This document shows positions 9,331 to 18,393 of a stretch of 64,000 nucleotides of DNA, in pieces (within the stretch, counting starts at the first letter, position 1; each line of letters starts with the position of its first letter). The translations under genes were made by a program, and so were the position numbers. Location: assembly GCF_002021815.1 (NCBI RefSeq), contig NZ_CP019952.1, positions 2,573,001 through 2,637,000 on the forward strand, given 5' to 3'. The notes below the pieces were generated by a model. It ran no database searches, was not told the origin of the DNA, and was given only the letters and a program-made list of their open reading frames with translations. This DNA is from Pseudomonas parafulva (GTDB lineage Bacteria > Pseudomonadota > Gammaproteobacteria > Pseudomonadales > Pseudomonadaceae).

Positions 9331-10749
9331 ATGAAACCTTCGATGGCACTCAAGCCTCTGGTTTTCGCAATTGCTGCGGTCATGGCCGTTGCTGTACAAG
9401 CCGATCAGAACCGTCGCAGCTACAACGGCAACAGCACCACCTGGCTGCCTATCTCGGCCAAGGCCGATGCGCTGGACACCCAGCGTAGCACCGGCAACAC
9501 CATCACCAACCAGGGCACCGTGAACGAAGCTGAAATGAGCAGCTCGGCAACTGGCGCCAGTGGCAACGTGGGTGTCAACGTGGCGTCTGGTAACGGTAAC
9601 CAGCAGGGCAACGCGTCGGCCATCGCCAACGCCGCTGCCGACTCTACCCTGGACAACAGTTTCGTCTTCGGCACCGCGCAAGCCAATGCTGACGTCAGCC
9701 AGTACAGCAACAACAACCGTGTCGACAACTGGTCGACCCAGTCTTCGGCGGTGATGAGCGGCTCTGGCGAAGGCAGCTCGGGCAACGTAGGCATCAACAT
9801 TGCCGGCGGCGACCTGAACCAGCAGAAAAACAGCATGGCCATCGCCAATACCAATGCCGGTATCGGCAACGCCACGGCTACGGCCAAGGCCGACCAGAAC
9901 GGTCCTGGGCTTGTGGTCAACAATGGGGCCGACCGCACTTACCGTGTCGATACCCTGACCTTCACCACCTCGGCCACCGGTTCCAGCTCGCGTGAAGGTA
10001 CGCTGAACTCGACCGATGACCGCAGTGCCTCGTCCAGCTTCAACCTGGCGGGCTCGCAAAGTGCCAGCTCCAGCGGCTCCAGCGGCTGGAATGCGAGTGG
10101 TTCGAGTGCCAATAACGCCAGCGGCTCCAACAGTGCCAGTGCCAGTGGCTCCAACAGCTGGGGCATGAACGGTTCGGCCAGCGGCAGCGCCAGCGCTTCG
10201 AGCAGCGCCAGCCTCAGTGCCAGCCTGGCAGCGGCTGCCGATGCCACGCGTACCCTGACCCTGACCAACGGTGATCGCGAGCGCACCCGCACCAGCAGCG
10301 TCGACGGTTCACTCAATGCATCCCTGGATGCCTCGGTAAACACCTCGCAGCAAAGTGCCTACGACTCTTCGTTCGAGAAAGCCTTCGACTCCAACTACGA
10401 CAAGTCGAGCGAGTCGGCCTATAACCATTCGCGGGACTCGTCGTACACCAAGTCCCATGACTCGTCCTACGAGAACGCTTCGGCTTCGGCGTTTGAAAAG
10501 TCTGGCGAAACCTCCAGTCAGTCCTCCAACGACGTGGCCAAGAGCTACAGCGAAAGCAGCGCTTACGACTTGAGCAATACCGTGTCCTTCCAAGTGCTGA
10601 CCCCGACCGGCTGGGCCAACCCTGTGACCAACACTGCAACCCTTAGCGGTTCGGTCAATGGCGGCAGCGGCAACCTGGGCGTGAACGTGGCGGCCGGTGT
10701 CGGCAACCAGCAGAGCAACTCGCTGGCTATCTCCAATACCTCGTTCTGA
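9331..10749 (+). CDS. fapC: Major functional amyloid subunit FapC
   Basis: 472 aa; signal peptide to about residue 24. Three amyloid repeats sit near residues 70-100, 140-172 and 440-472, each reading like SGNVGVNVASGNGNQQGN. Linker 1 is about 40 residues. Linker 2 is very long (about 250 residues) and of low complexity: a Ser/Ala/Gly/Asn-rich block (ASGSNSASASGSNSWG) followed by YDSSFEKAF / SNYDKSSES-type quasi-repeats. No cysteine occurs anywhere in the protein. The ATG at 9331 follows ACGGAGAATCACC; a longer frame from 9286 lacks a signal peptide at its N-terminus. It forms the extracellular fibres that stiffen biofilms. Confidence 0.95.
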   Translation: MKPSMALKPLVFAIAAVMAVAVQADQNRRSYNGNSTTWLPISAKADALDTQRSTGNTITNQGTVNEAEMSSSATGASGNVGVNVASGNGNQQGNASAIANAAADSTLDNSFVFGTAQANADVSQYSNNNRVDNWSTQSSAVMSGSGEGSSGNVGINIAGGDLNQQKNSMAIANTNAGIGNATATAKADQNGPGLVVNNGADRTYRVDTLTFTTSATGSSSREGTLNSTDDRSASSSFNLAGSQSASSSGSSGWNASGSSANNASGSNSASASGSNSWGMNGSASGSASASSSASLSASLAAAADATRTLTLTNGDRERTRTSSVDGSLNASLDASVNTSQQSAYDSSFEKAFDSNYDKSSESAYNHSRDSSYTKSHDSSYENASASAFEKSGETSSQSSNDVAKSYSESSAYDLSNTVSFQVLTPTGWANPVTNTATLSGSVNGGSGNLGVNVAAGVGNQQSNSLAISNTSF

Positions 10750-10760
10750 TGCCAGACCCA

Positions 10761-10781
10761 AGGCCCCCTTTCAGGGGGCCT
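10761..10781 (+). terminator. Hairpin between fapC and fapD (attenuator or 3'-end stabiliser)
   Basis: A perfect 9-bp stem (AGGCCCCCT / AGGGGGCCT) with a 3-nt loop lies 12 bp after the fapC stop, inside the operon. There is no T run after it. It could cut read-through into fapDEF or protect the fapC 3' end, giving an excess of the fibre subunit over the export proteins. Confidence 0.6.
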
Positions 10782-10809
10782 ATCTTCAACGCATCCAAAG
10801 GCGTCGATC

Positions 10810-11490
10810 ATGCGCGTATTCGCCCTGGCGTTCCTGCTGTGCCTGGCCAGCATGGGTCAAGCAGCCCAGATGCCCCTGTCCGTCCTGCCCGGCGGTGCGG
10901 TGGTGTTCAAGCCCATCCAGAGCATGCGCGAACGCAAGTTCGCCGACTTGGTGCAACAGAAGACCGACTTCAGCTGCGGCGCTGCCGCGCTGGCAACCAT
11001 CCTGCGTCAGGCCTACTGGCTGGACGTGGACGAACACCAGATCATCGAAGGCATGCTGACCCATGCCGACCAGGACCTGGTCCGCACCCAGGGGTTTTCG
11101 ATGCTCGACATGAAGCGCTACGTGGAAAGCCTGGGCATGCGCGCCCGGGGATACCGGGTGGCACCCGAGACCCTTAACAGCGTACGAATCCCGGTGGTGG
11201 TGCTGATGGACATCCGCGGCTACAAGCATTTTGTGGTCATGCAGAAGGTCGACCGCGGCTGGGTCTACATCGGCGATCCGGTGTTGGGGCACAAGCGCTA
11301 CAGAACCGAGGACTTCCTCAAGGGCTGGAACGGCATCATCTTCGCGGTGATCGGCCAGGGCTACGACAAGCACAACGCCCTGCTCGACCCTCCGTTGCCG
11401 CTGACGGCCAAAGGCCGCCTGGACGGCTTCACGCCGGTCAAGGATGCCGATCTGCTGGACTACGGCTTCATTCGAAGCGATTTCTTCTAA
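10810..11490 (+). CDS. fapD: FapD, C39-family cysteine peptidase
   Basis: 226 aa with a signal peptide (ALAFLLCLASMGQAA). The papain-like C39 catalytic triad is visible: Cys56 in TDFSCGAAALATIL, His140 in GYKHFVVM, and Asp156 in IGDPVLG. In bacteriocin exporters this domain cleaves leader peptides; in Fap systems FapD is periplasmic and is needed for export and processing of Fap components. The protein lacks the ABC transporter parts found in bacteriocin C39 proteins. It lies directly downstream of fapC. Confidence 0.93.
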   Translation: MRVFALAFLLCLASMGQAAQMPLSVLPGGAVVFKPIQSMRERKFADLVQQKTDFSCGAAALATILRQAYWLDVDEHQIIEGMLTHADQDLVRTQGFSMLDMKRYVESLGMRARGYRVAPETLNSVRIPVVVLMDIRGYKHFVVMQKVDRGWVYIGDPVLGHKRYRTEDFLKGWNGIIFAVIGQGYDKHNALLDPPLPLTAKGRLDGFTPVKDADLLDYGFIRSDFF

Positions 11491-11535
11491 CGCCTCTTCC
11501 AAGAACAAGGTGCATGATGCGCCGGGGAGCATTGC

Positions 11536-12294
11536 ATGAAGACCCCTACCTGGTTGGTGCTGGCCTGCATGACGGCCTGCCTGCCTGTCCACGCCGAAGT
11601 GCTGCACCCCATCGAGCTCAAGGACCAGGAGCTGGCGAGCTTGCGTGGGCGCTACGTGATGCCGGGCCGAATCGTGAGTTTTGGCATCGTCATGAGCAGC
11701 ACCTGGCAGAACGCGCGCGGTGAAGTGATAGGCGCCAGCAGCACCTTGCAGGTGCAAGAGGCCACGATCAAGCCGCAGTTCTATGTCTCGCTAATCGATG
11801 AGCACGGCGCGCCGACGGCCCAGGGAGGTGCCCAGCCGGTCGCCCAAGGCAGCGGCACGGTGAGCGGCGGTGCCGGGCTCGGCACCACCCAGGGAGTGAC
11901 CCAGGTGGTCCGCGCGGCCGGCGACGACAACAGTGCGAACAACACTGTAAACGTCAACGTGACCAAGGCCGATCAGGCCCCCGCCGTGCAGCCCCATGGC
12001 CAGGTCTTGGCCGCTGGGCAGACGCTGATGGCCGAGAACGGTGCCGGCGCGCTGAGCGTATCGTCCACAGGCGTGGGCGTACAAATGAACATAGACGCCA
12101 ACGCCAACCAGGGCAGCAGCGTGCAGCGCCTGGCCCAGGGCGGGTTGATGCAGAACACCACCGTGCTTGGCAATGGCAACCTGGTGAACAACGTCACCTC
12201 CCTGAACGTGGTCATGCGCCAGAACCTGCCGACTGCCGCTTCGCTAAATGGCAGCCTGGACCAGCTCAAAGGGCTTCGCTCTGTCGGATACTGA
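11536..12294 (+). CDS. fapE: FapE, minor fibre-associated extracellular protein
   Basis: 252 aa with a signal peptide (WLVLACMTACLPVHA). The mature N-terminal part carries the conserved LKDQELASLRGRYV and PGRIVSFGIVMSSTW stretches. The rest is Gly/Asn/Gln/Val-rich and has FapB/C-like segments such as GVGVQMNIDANANQGSS and TVLGNGNLVNNVTSLNV. It is known as a minor constituent of Fap fibrils and a secreted substrate of FapF. The start follows GGGGAG. Confidence 0.9.
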   Translation: MKTPTWLVLACMTACLPVHAEVLHPIELKDQELASLRGRYVMPGRIVSFGIVMSSTWQNARGEVIGASSTLQVQEATIKPQFYVSLIDEHGAPTAQGGAQPVAQGSGTVSGGAGLGTTQGVTQVVRAAGDDNSANNTVNVNVTKADQAPAVQPHGQVLAAGQTLMAENGAGALSVSSTGVGVQMNIDANANQGSSVQRLAQGGLMQNTTVLGNGNLVNNVTSLNVVMRQNLPTAASLNGSLDQLKGLRSVGY

Positions 12295-12339
12295 TCTACG
12301 CTCAGTCTCATCACAGCAGTCGGAAGGGACGGCATCTTC

Positions 12340-13620
12340 ATGCAACGATCGTTAGCACTCAAAGCGGTTGTGTGTTTGACAACCTTGGCACCCGCCACAT
12401 CGCTGTACGCCGCTGTAGATCCGCAAGTAGAAGCACTCAAACAGGAACTGACCGAACTCAAGCGCCGCTATGAAGCCCAGCAGCAGGCGCTGATGGTGCT
12501 GGAGCAGCGGGTTCGCCAGGTCGAAGAAACCCCGGCCGCGCCCCCGCCAAAACGCCTGGTGCGATCGCCCAGCGAACGGGTCAAGGGGGCCCAGACCGTC
12601 GCTGCCGGGGCGCCTGGGACCACCGGCAGTTCGTATGGACAGGCGCTGGCCGCAGACTCCGAGCCTGCGCAAAGCGTCTCCAACCTGTACGACGAGGCCA
12701 GCGGGTTCTTCGGGGGTGGCAAGTTCAGCCTCGAAACCGGCTTGACCTACACCCACTACGACACCCGCGCCCTGACCCTCAACGGCTTCCTGGCGCTGGA
12801 TTCGATCTTCCTGGGCAATATCAACCTGGACCGGATCAAGGCTGACAACTGGACCTTGGACCTGACGGCACGTTATAACCTGGACCAGCGCTGGCAGTTC
12901 GACATCAACGTCCCGGTCATCTACCGCGAGTCCACCTATTCGTCTGGCGGCGCCGGCGGTGCCGGGCCGAGCATCTCGGATGCCACGGTCACGCGGGACC
13001 CGGAAATCGGCGATATCAACGTAGGTGTCGCCTACAAGTTCCTGGACGAATCCGAGACCTGGCCAGACGCCGTGGCCACCCTGCGGGTCAAGGCGCCGAC
13101 CGGCAAGGACCCCTATGGGATCAAGCTGCGCGAAGTGGCGGGCAACGACAACCTTTCCGTGCCCGAGAGCCTGCCGACCGGCAATGGGGTCTGGTCCATC
13201 ACGCCGGGTATCTCGCTGGTCAAGACGTTCGATCCGGCCGTGCTGTTCGGCAGCTTGTCCTACACATACAACCTGCAAGACTCCTTCAGCGACATCAGCC
13301 CGCAGGTCGACAGCAAGGTCCCAGGTGACGTGAAGCTGGGCGACTCGTGGCAGATCGGTGCGGGTATTGCCTTCGCGCTGAACGAGAAGATGAGCATGTC
13401 GTTCTCGGTCTCCGACCAGTTCGGACGCAAGAGCAAGATCAAGCCCGACGGTGGTGACTGGCAATCGGTCTCCAACAGCGACTACAACGCGGCCAACTTC
13501 AACGTCGGCATGACGTTTGCGGCGACCAACAACCTCACGATCGTGCCCAACCTGTCCATTGGGCTGACAGATGATGCGCCCGATTTCTCGTTCAGCCTCA
13601 AATTCCCTTACTACTTCTGA
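12340..13620 (+). CDS. fapF: FapF, outer-membrane amyloid secretion channel
   Basis: 426 aa. After a signal peptide ending near residue 25 comes an N-terminal coiled coil ([20 protein letters not shown]), which forms the trimeric periplasmic gate in FapF. A Pro/Ala/Gly-rich linker follows, then an amphipathic beta-barrel that ends in the outer-membrane C-terminal signature [10 protein letters not shown]. It exports FapB, FapC and FapE through the outer membrane. It is the last gene of the operon and is followed by a terminator. Confidence 0.93.
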   Translation: MQRSLALKAVVCLTTLAPATSLYAAVDPQVEALKQELTELKRRYEAQQQALMVLEQRVRQVEETPAAPPPKRLVRSPSERVKGAQTVAAGAPGTTGSSYGQALAADSEPAQSVSNLYDEASGFFGGGKFSLETGLTYTHYDTRALTLNGFLALDSIFLGNINLDRIKADNWTLDLTARYNLDQRWQFDINVPVIYRESTYSSGGAGGAGPSISDATVTRDPEIGDINVGVAYKFLDESETWPDAVATLRVKAPTGKDPYGIKLREVAGNDNLSVPESLPTGNGVWSITPGISLVKTFDPAVLFGSLSYTYNLQDSFSDISPQVDSKVPGDVKLGDSWQIGAGIAFALNEKMSMSFSVSDQFGRKSKIKPDGGDWQSVSNSDYNAANFNVGMTFAATNNLTIVPNLSIGLTDDAPDFSFSLKFPYYF

Positions 13621-13634
13621 TGAACGACGCACCG

Positions 13635-13659
13635 GGCCCGCTTACGCGGGCCTCCTTTT
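13635..13659 (+). terminator. Terminator of the fap operon
   Basis: A 7-bp stem (GGCCCGC / GCGGGCC, loop TTAC) is followed by TCCTTTTG, starting 15 bp after the fapF stop. Confidence 0.8.
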
Positions 13660-13754
13660 GTGTGCCCGCGCTTTGCACGCCCGCCTTGCCCGGCCTCGGC
13701 CTGTTATCATCAGCCACAGTTTGATGACGATTTAATGGCAAAGGAAAGATTTTT

Positions 13755-15956
13755 GTGAAGAGCCTTTCAGACCCCTCACACCAGCGGCTCGCCGCCTTGG
13801 CCGTGTTGGTGCTGGTGCTACCTCTGGGCGCACGTGCCGTGTTGGGCTGGTCCAACCCGCTTGGCTATCTCTCCGACCTGGCCTTGGGCGGCGCACTGGT
13901 GCTGCTTTTGCACCGCCGGCCTTGGTGGCTGGCGCTGCCGGTGCTGTTGGCGTGGGCCCTCCTCTGGGTCGCCTCGGCCGAACTGGTCAGCGCGGTGGGA
14001 CGGTTGCCCACCAGCGCAGACCTCGCCTATCTGGTCGACCCGCAGTTTATGGAGAACTCCACCGGGGGCGGTCTGGCCCACGCCTGGCTGCCTTGGTCCT
14101 TGGGTGCCGGGCTGCTGGCCTGGCTGGCCTGGGCGTGGAAGACGCGTACACAGCCTGGCCGATCGCTGCCACGCAAGGCGTGGATGGCGGTCCTGGCGTT
14201 GTTCGGCGTGCATTGGGCCAGCCAACACCTGGCACCCTCCGATGCCGAACAGTGGCGCCAATACAACCTGGGCCATCAGCTCGTCTCTGCGGCGGTGGGC
14301 GATGTGCAGCGCCAGGTGCAACGCTGGAGCGGCCAAGCGACGCCGTTCACCCCCCTGCCGAGCGCCGGCCTCACCCAGTCGGACCTCAACGGCCAACGCC
14401 TGCTCGATGGCCCGGGCAGCGCGCGCAACCTGCTGGTCATCACGCTCGAGGGCATACCGGGTGCCTACCTGCGCCCCAATCGCGAGGCGCTGCACAGCCG
14501 CTTCGACGAAGACCTGATGCCGCGCCTGAGCCAATGGGCAGCGCGGGGCATGAACACCCCGGACTATGTCCTGCACAGCCATCAGACCATACGCGGCTTG
14601 TATGCAATGCTCTGTGGCGACTACGACAAGCTGGCCAACGGTACGCCCAAGGGCGTGGAGTTGCTGACCCAGGCCGAGCGCAACCAGGCCTGCCTGCCGG
14701 CACAGTTGCGCCAGGCTGGTTTTACCACCCATTACCTGCAGGGCGCTGGGCTTCGTTTCATGGCCAAGGACCGCATCATGCCCCACATAGGTTTTGATTC
14801 GGTACATGGCGTGGAGTGGTTCGCCAACCGCAATTACCTGGACTTCCCGTGGGGCAAGGATGACCGAGCCTTTTTCGAGGGCGCACTGAATTACGTCGGG
14901 CAACTGCGCAAGCAAGACAAACCGTGGATGCTCACCCTGCTCACCGTCGGCACCCACCAGCCCTACTCCGCCCCTGCCGATTACCTGGCGCGCTTCGACA
15001 CGCCCAAGCAGGCCGCCGTGGCCTATCTGGACGATGCCCTGGGGGCCTTCCTGGATAACCTGGAGCGCCGGGGCGTGCTCAAGGACACCTTGGTGGTAAT
15101 CACCTCGGATGAATCCCACGGCATCGATGGGGTGCGTCTGGCCTCTTCCTGGGGCTTCAACCTGACCCTCGCACCCGATCAGGCCCAGTTACCTCACCTC
15201 AAGGGCGGCACCTACGGGCATGTCGACCTGGCCACTTCGCTGCTGGACTATTTCGCGCTGCCCATCCCGCTGGCCCTTGGCGGGCGGTCGATGTACCGAG
15301 ACTACGACACCGGTCGTGAAATGATCTCGTTCACCAATGGCATGCTCCGCTACCACAACGGCAAGGGCGTGTTTACCGAGTGCGATTTCCAGCAGCGCTG
15401 TCGCCGTTACGCCAGCGAAGGTTTCATTGCCGATCAGGCCCGCTACCTGGACCAGGGCGACAGCGCACTGGGCCAGCAGATGGGGGCATTGGCCGGCGTA
15501 CTGGACCAGTCGCTGATGCAAAGCCCCCTCAACCTGCGCTATCAATTTGGCGGGCCTTCACCCATCCAGTTGCGCAAGCGCATCCATGACGATTGGGCCG
15601 ATAACCTGATCGGCGCGCAGTACCTGGAAATGCCCGAGGGCTCGCGCACGCGGGTCAGGGTCAAGGTGCGTGCGCTGGACGCCAGGCACGCCGCGTATAT
15701 CCAGCTCAAGGCCAAGCAACTGGAGCAGGATGTGCCGCTAGGCTTGCCCGAGGAAGTCAGGGTCACCGCTGACGAGCCGCTGGAGATGGAGTTCGGTTTC
15801 GACAACCCGGTGGAGCGCAAGGCCTTCTCCTTCCACCTGCTGGGCTATGGCGGTGGGCAGGTCGAGGTGAGTGACTTCAGCGTGATCACCGCATTGCCTG
15901 GCGAGGAGGATTTCCAGGATGAACTGACGCCGGAGCACGTCGCGCACTCAGGCTGA
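13755..15956 (+). CDS. LTA synthase-family sulfatase / phosphoglycerol transferase
   Basis: 733 aa. About five hydrophobic segments fill the first 155 residues, followed by a periplasmic alkaline-phosphatase-fold domain. The metal-site motifs of the LtaS/OpgB group are visible: LLVITLEGIPGAYL near residue 225, SHQTIRGLYAMLCGDY near 275 (Thr as likely nucleophile), and VVITSDESHG near 450. Relatives transfer phosphoglycerol or phosphoethanolamine to glycans or lipids at the outer face of the inner membrane. The start is GTG 13755 with AAGGAAAG upstream. It lies alone between the fap and urease operons. The substrate is not known. Confidence 0.85.
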   Translation: MKSLSDPSHQRLAALAVLVLVLPLGARAVLGWSNPLGYLSDLALGGALVLLLHRRPWWLALPVLLAWALLWVASAELVSAVGRLPTSADLAYLVDPQFMENSTGGGLAHAWLPWSLGAGLLAWLAWAWKTRTQPGRSLPRKAWMAVLALFGVHWASQHLAPSDAEQWRQYNLGHQLVSAAVGDVQRQVQRWSGQATPFTPLPSAGLTQSDLNGQRLLDGPGSARNLLVITLEGIPGAYLRPNREALHSRFDEDLMPRLSQWAARGMNTPDYVLHSHQTIRGLYAMLCGDYDKLANGTPKGVELLTQAERNQACLPAQLRQAGFTTHYLQGAGLRFMAKDRIMPHIGFDSVHGVEWFANRNYLDFPWGKDDRAFFEGALNYVGQLRKQDKPWMLTLLTVGTHQPYSAPADYLARFDTPKQAAVAYLDDALGAFLDNLERRGVLKDTLVVITSDESHGIDGVRLASSWGFNLTLAPDQAQLPHLKGGTYGHVDLATSLLDYFALPIPLALGGRSMYRDYDTGREMISFTNGMLRYHNGKGVFTECDFQQRCRRYASEGFIADQARYLDQGDSALGQQMGALAGVLDQSLMQSPLNLRYQFGGPSPIQLRKRIHDDWADNLIGAQYLEMPEGSRTRVRVKVRALDARHAAYIQLKAKQLEQDVPLGLPEEVRVTADEPLEMEFGFDNPVERKAFSFHLLGYGGGQVEVSDFSVITALPGEEDFQDELTPEHVAHSG

Positions 15957-15975
15957 TGCGCTGCCGGGTCGCGTC

Positions 15976-16007
15976 TACCCAGCCTGGCATACCCGCCTGG
16001 CTGGGTA
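15976..16007. terminator. Hairpin between the convergent sulfatase and ureG genes
   Basis: A 9-bp perfect stem (TACCCAGCC / GGCTGGGTA) with a 14-nt loop lies between two gene ends. There is no T run. Confidence 0.5.
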
Positions 16008-16025
16008 TTGCCCATCAAGCGGGTG

Positions 16026-16649
16026 TCAGGTTCGCACGCCCAGCATGCCCCGCTCGATGATGAAGTCGATCACCGCCTGCAACCCCTCCCCCTTTTTCAG
16101 ATTGCTGAACGTCCAGGGCCGCTCGGGCCGCATCCGTTGGGTGTCACGCTCCATTACTTCGAGTGAAGCCCCAACGTACGGTGCCAGGTCGGTCTTGTTG
16201 ATGACCAGGAAATCGGACTTGGTGATGCCGGGTCCACCCTTGCGCGGAATCTTCTCGCCTTCGGCTACGTCGATCACGTAGATAGTGAGGTCGGCCAGCT
16301 CGGGGCTGAACGTCGCACTCAGGTTATCGCCGCCACTTTCGACAAAGATGACTTCAAGGTTGCCAAACTTGCGTGCCAGCTCCTCGACGGCTGCGAGGTT
16401 CATCGACGCATCTTCACGGATGGCCGTGTGCGGGCAGCCGCCGGTTTCGACGCCCACGATGCGCTCAGGCTCAAGTGCACCGGCTTCGGTCAGGATGCGC
16501 TGGTCTTCCTTGGTATAGATGTCATTGGTCACCACCGCGATCTGGTAATGGTCGCGCATGGCCTTGCACAGCGCTTCGAGCAATGCGGTCTTGCCGGAGC
16601 CCACGGGGCCACCCACACCGACACGCAGGGGTTGTTGATAGCTTTGCAT
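16026..16649 (-). CDS. ureG: Urease accessory GTPase UreG
   Basis: 207 aa, SIMIBI-class GTPase. The P-loop is [17 protein letters not shown], followed by NDIYTKEDQ, the metal-binding CPH motif in [17 protein letters not shown], and [11 protein letters not shown] for guanine recognition. UreG delivers nickel to apo-urease with UreF, UreD and UreE. It is the last gene of the operon, 11 bp after ureF. Confidence 0.97.
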   Translation of the reverse strand: MQSYQQPLRVGVGGPVGSGKTALLEALCKAMRDHYQIAVVTNDIYTKEDQRILTEAGALEPERIVGVETGGCPHTAIREDASMNLAAVEELARKFGNLEVIFVESGGDNLSATFSPELADLTIYVIDVAEGEKIPRKGGPGITKSDFLVINKTDLAPYVGASLEVMERDTQRMRPERPWTFSNLKKGEGLQAVIDFIIERGMLGVRT

Positions 16650-16660
16650 TCAGGCAGTCC

Positions 16661-17335
16661 TCAAGAACGGAACAAACGGGTGTATTGGGTTTCATGGCGC
16701 GATGAAGCGATGGCCAGCAGTGGCAAGCCGCCGCCAAGCTGGTCGTCGCCAAGGGTCAGGGCGTGGTCGAATGCCTCGGGCAAGTCATTGCTCAGCGCAT
16801 GCAGCAGGGTCTGGGCAGCCTGTTGGCCGAACGGCACCAGCTTGACACCGGCCATTACCGCCCCTTCAAGCCAGGCGAAACCGTAGCCCATGGCCAGTTG
16901 CCGCAAGGGGATCGCCCAATGCACGGCCAGCCAGGCCATGCCACCCAGCTGGGTGAGCCCCAGGCTGTCACGCCAAGCCGGAACCTGGGCCAGCTGCCAA
17001 CCGTCGAGCAGTCGCGCCAGGGCGGCCCCACGCTGTTGCTCTTCCAGGCGCAGCTCTGCCGTTTCGCGATTGGCCAGCAAGAACTGGCACCAATGGGCGT
17101 AGGCCTGGGCATCGCTGGCCAGGCAGGCGTTGTACAGGCGGACAAGCACGGGCCAGTCCAGGTACGCCAAGGTGTCCTGGATCTGTTCGCGCTGCCAGGC
17201 GGCAAAACCATCTGTGTCCTTGACCCACCCTGCCTCGACTGCCCATTCCAGGCCTTGCGAATAGGTGAAGCCCCCGACCGGCAAGCCGGGGCTTGCCAGC
17301 TGCAGCAACCGCAGCAACGCCAGATCGGTGCTCAT
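16661..17335 (-). CDS. ureF: Urease accessory protein UreF
   Basis: 224 aa, all-helical. The N-terminal LLRLLQLASPGLPVGGFTYSQGLEWAVE is the UreF signature. UreF acts as a GTPase-gating adaptor in the UreD-UreF-UreG activation complex. The ATG at 17335 shares bases with the ureJ stop (ATGA overlap); a longer open frame runs to 17968 but lies within ureJ and is not used. Confidence 0.96.
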   Translation of the reverse strand: MSTDLALLRLLQLASPGLPVGGFTYSQGLEWAVEAGWVKDTDGFAAWQREQIQDTLAYLDWPVLVRLYNACLASDAQAYAHWCQFLLANRETAELRLEEQQRGAALARLLDGWQLAQVPAWRDSLGLTQLGGMAWLAVHWAIPLRQLAMGYGFAWLEGAVMAGVKLVPFGQQAAQTLLHALSNDLPEAFDHALTLGDDQLGGGLPLLAIASSRHETQYTRLFRS

Positions 17336-17880
17336 CAACCGGCCAGCACCAGTGCTGCGCCGGCCAGCAGCCCACCGCCGAACGCTTTCTGCAGCCGTGC
17401 ATGGCGGCGCAGCAGCAAGCCTGCTGCGTAGCCACAGGCCAGTAACAGCCCGCTCACTGCAACGAAGCCTGCGCTGAATTGCCAGAACGCGCTGGGCGTC
17501 GCCTCTACCCCATGCGCCCAGCCATGGAACAGCGCAAAGACCGGCATGGCCAGCGCCAGCAGCAGTTGCCGTGCTGGCAGCAGCATGGCCGCACCGGCCA
17601 CCACCAGCGAGCCTGCAATCAGGGTTTCCATGCCCAGTACATTGCCGAACAAGTGTCCCCCTACAGCACCGGCGAACATCGCCGCCAATGTCGCCAAGGG
17701 CAGCAGCAACGTGCGGCCAGTGAGCGCCGCCAACACGCCAGTGCCCAGCAGCATCAACAGGTGATCCAGCCCGGTCAACGGGTGCAACAGCCCGTCCTGT
17801 AGCGGGTGGGTATCGTGACCAGGGTGGGCGAAAGCGGGCAACGCCAGCATCAGTAACAACAGCGCGAACGTCTTTTTCAT
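17335..17880 (-). CDS. ureJ: HupE/UreJ nickel permease-like protein
   Basis: 181 aa with a signal-like first helix, then five or six membrane helices. The HupE/UreJ hallmark HPGHDTHPLQDGLLHPLTGLDHLL sits near residue 19, and FALFHGWAHGVE near 120; both are His-rich metal sites. It probably imports nickel for urease. It sits between ureE and ureF, an order typical of Pseudomonas. Confidence 0.93.
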   Translation of the reverse strand: MKKTFALLLLMLALPAFAHPGHDTHPLQDGLLHPLTGLDHLLMLLGTGVLAALTGRTLLLPLATLAAMFAGAVGGHLFGNVLGMETLIAGSLVVAGAAMLLPARQLLLALAMPVFALFHGWAHGVEATPSAFWQFSAGFVAVSGLLLACGYAAGLLLRRHARLQKAFGGGLLAGAALVLAG

Positions 17881-17897
17881 AGGTAGCTCCAGTAGGG

Positions 17898-18383
17898 TCA
17901 GGAATGAGCAGGCAGGCGCACGAAGGGGTGATCATGGCCATGGGTATGGGGTGTGCTCTGGTAGGCACCGGCCTCAGGCTCGAAAGGCGCTTGTTCGGCC
18001 TCCACGGTCAGGCCCAGGCCGCGCAGCATGTCATCGAGCACATGGTCATGCTGAAAGCGCAGCAGGCCAGGCTCGATCTGCAGAGGTACGTGTCGATTCC
18101 CCAGGTGATAGGCGGCGCGTGCCAGCAGGTGCGGGTCTGCACACCGCACGGTCGAGACTGCTTCGGCCGCGGCCTGCACCCGGATCAACTGGCTGCCGGT
18201 AGCATCCGTCAGCAGTTCTCCGCCGCGCAGCAAGTGCCCCCGTTCGAGCATCAGGCCCGCTTCGCGGCCATCGTCAAGGGTTACCCGCAAACGGCTCTTG
18301 ATGCGGCTGTCCACATCCAGGGTGACAGTGCCGGTTACGGCATGGGTGCCGGGGTCGGTGATACGACGGGTCAGAACTAACAT
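17898..18383 (-). CDS. ureE: Urease nickel metallochaperone UreE
   Basis: 161 aa. The N-terminal peptide-binding domain reads LVLTRRITDPGTHAVTGTV, and the C-terminal metal domain contains YHLGNRHVPLQ with the conserved nickel-binding His. The tail is modestly His-rich (TPHTHGHDH), shorter than in Klebsiella. UreE dimers carry nickel to UreG. The ATG at 18383 is chosen because GGAG precedes it and the family start aligns. Confidence 0.95.
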   Translation of the reverse strand: MLVLTRRITDPGTHAVTGTVTLDVDSRIKSRLRVTLDDGREAGLMLERGHLLRGGELLTDATGSQLIRVQAAAEAVSTVRCADPHLLARAAYHLGNRHVPLQIEPGLLRFQHDHVLDDMLRGLGLTVEAEQAPFEPEAGAYQSTPHTHGHDHPFVRLPAHS

Positions 18384-18393
18384 CGGGGCTCCT

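Noticed and set aside
16661..17968. 435-codon version of ureF
   Set aside because: The extra 210 codons overlap ureJ out of frame; the conserved UreF N-terminus begins at 17335.
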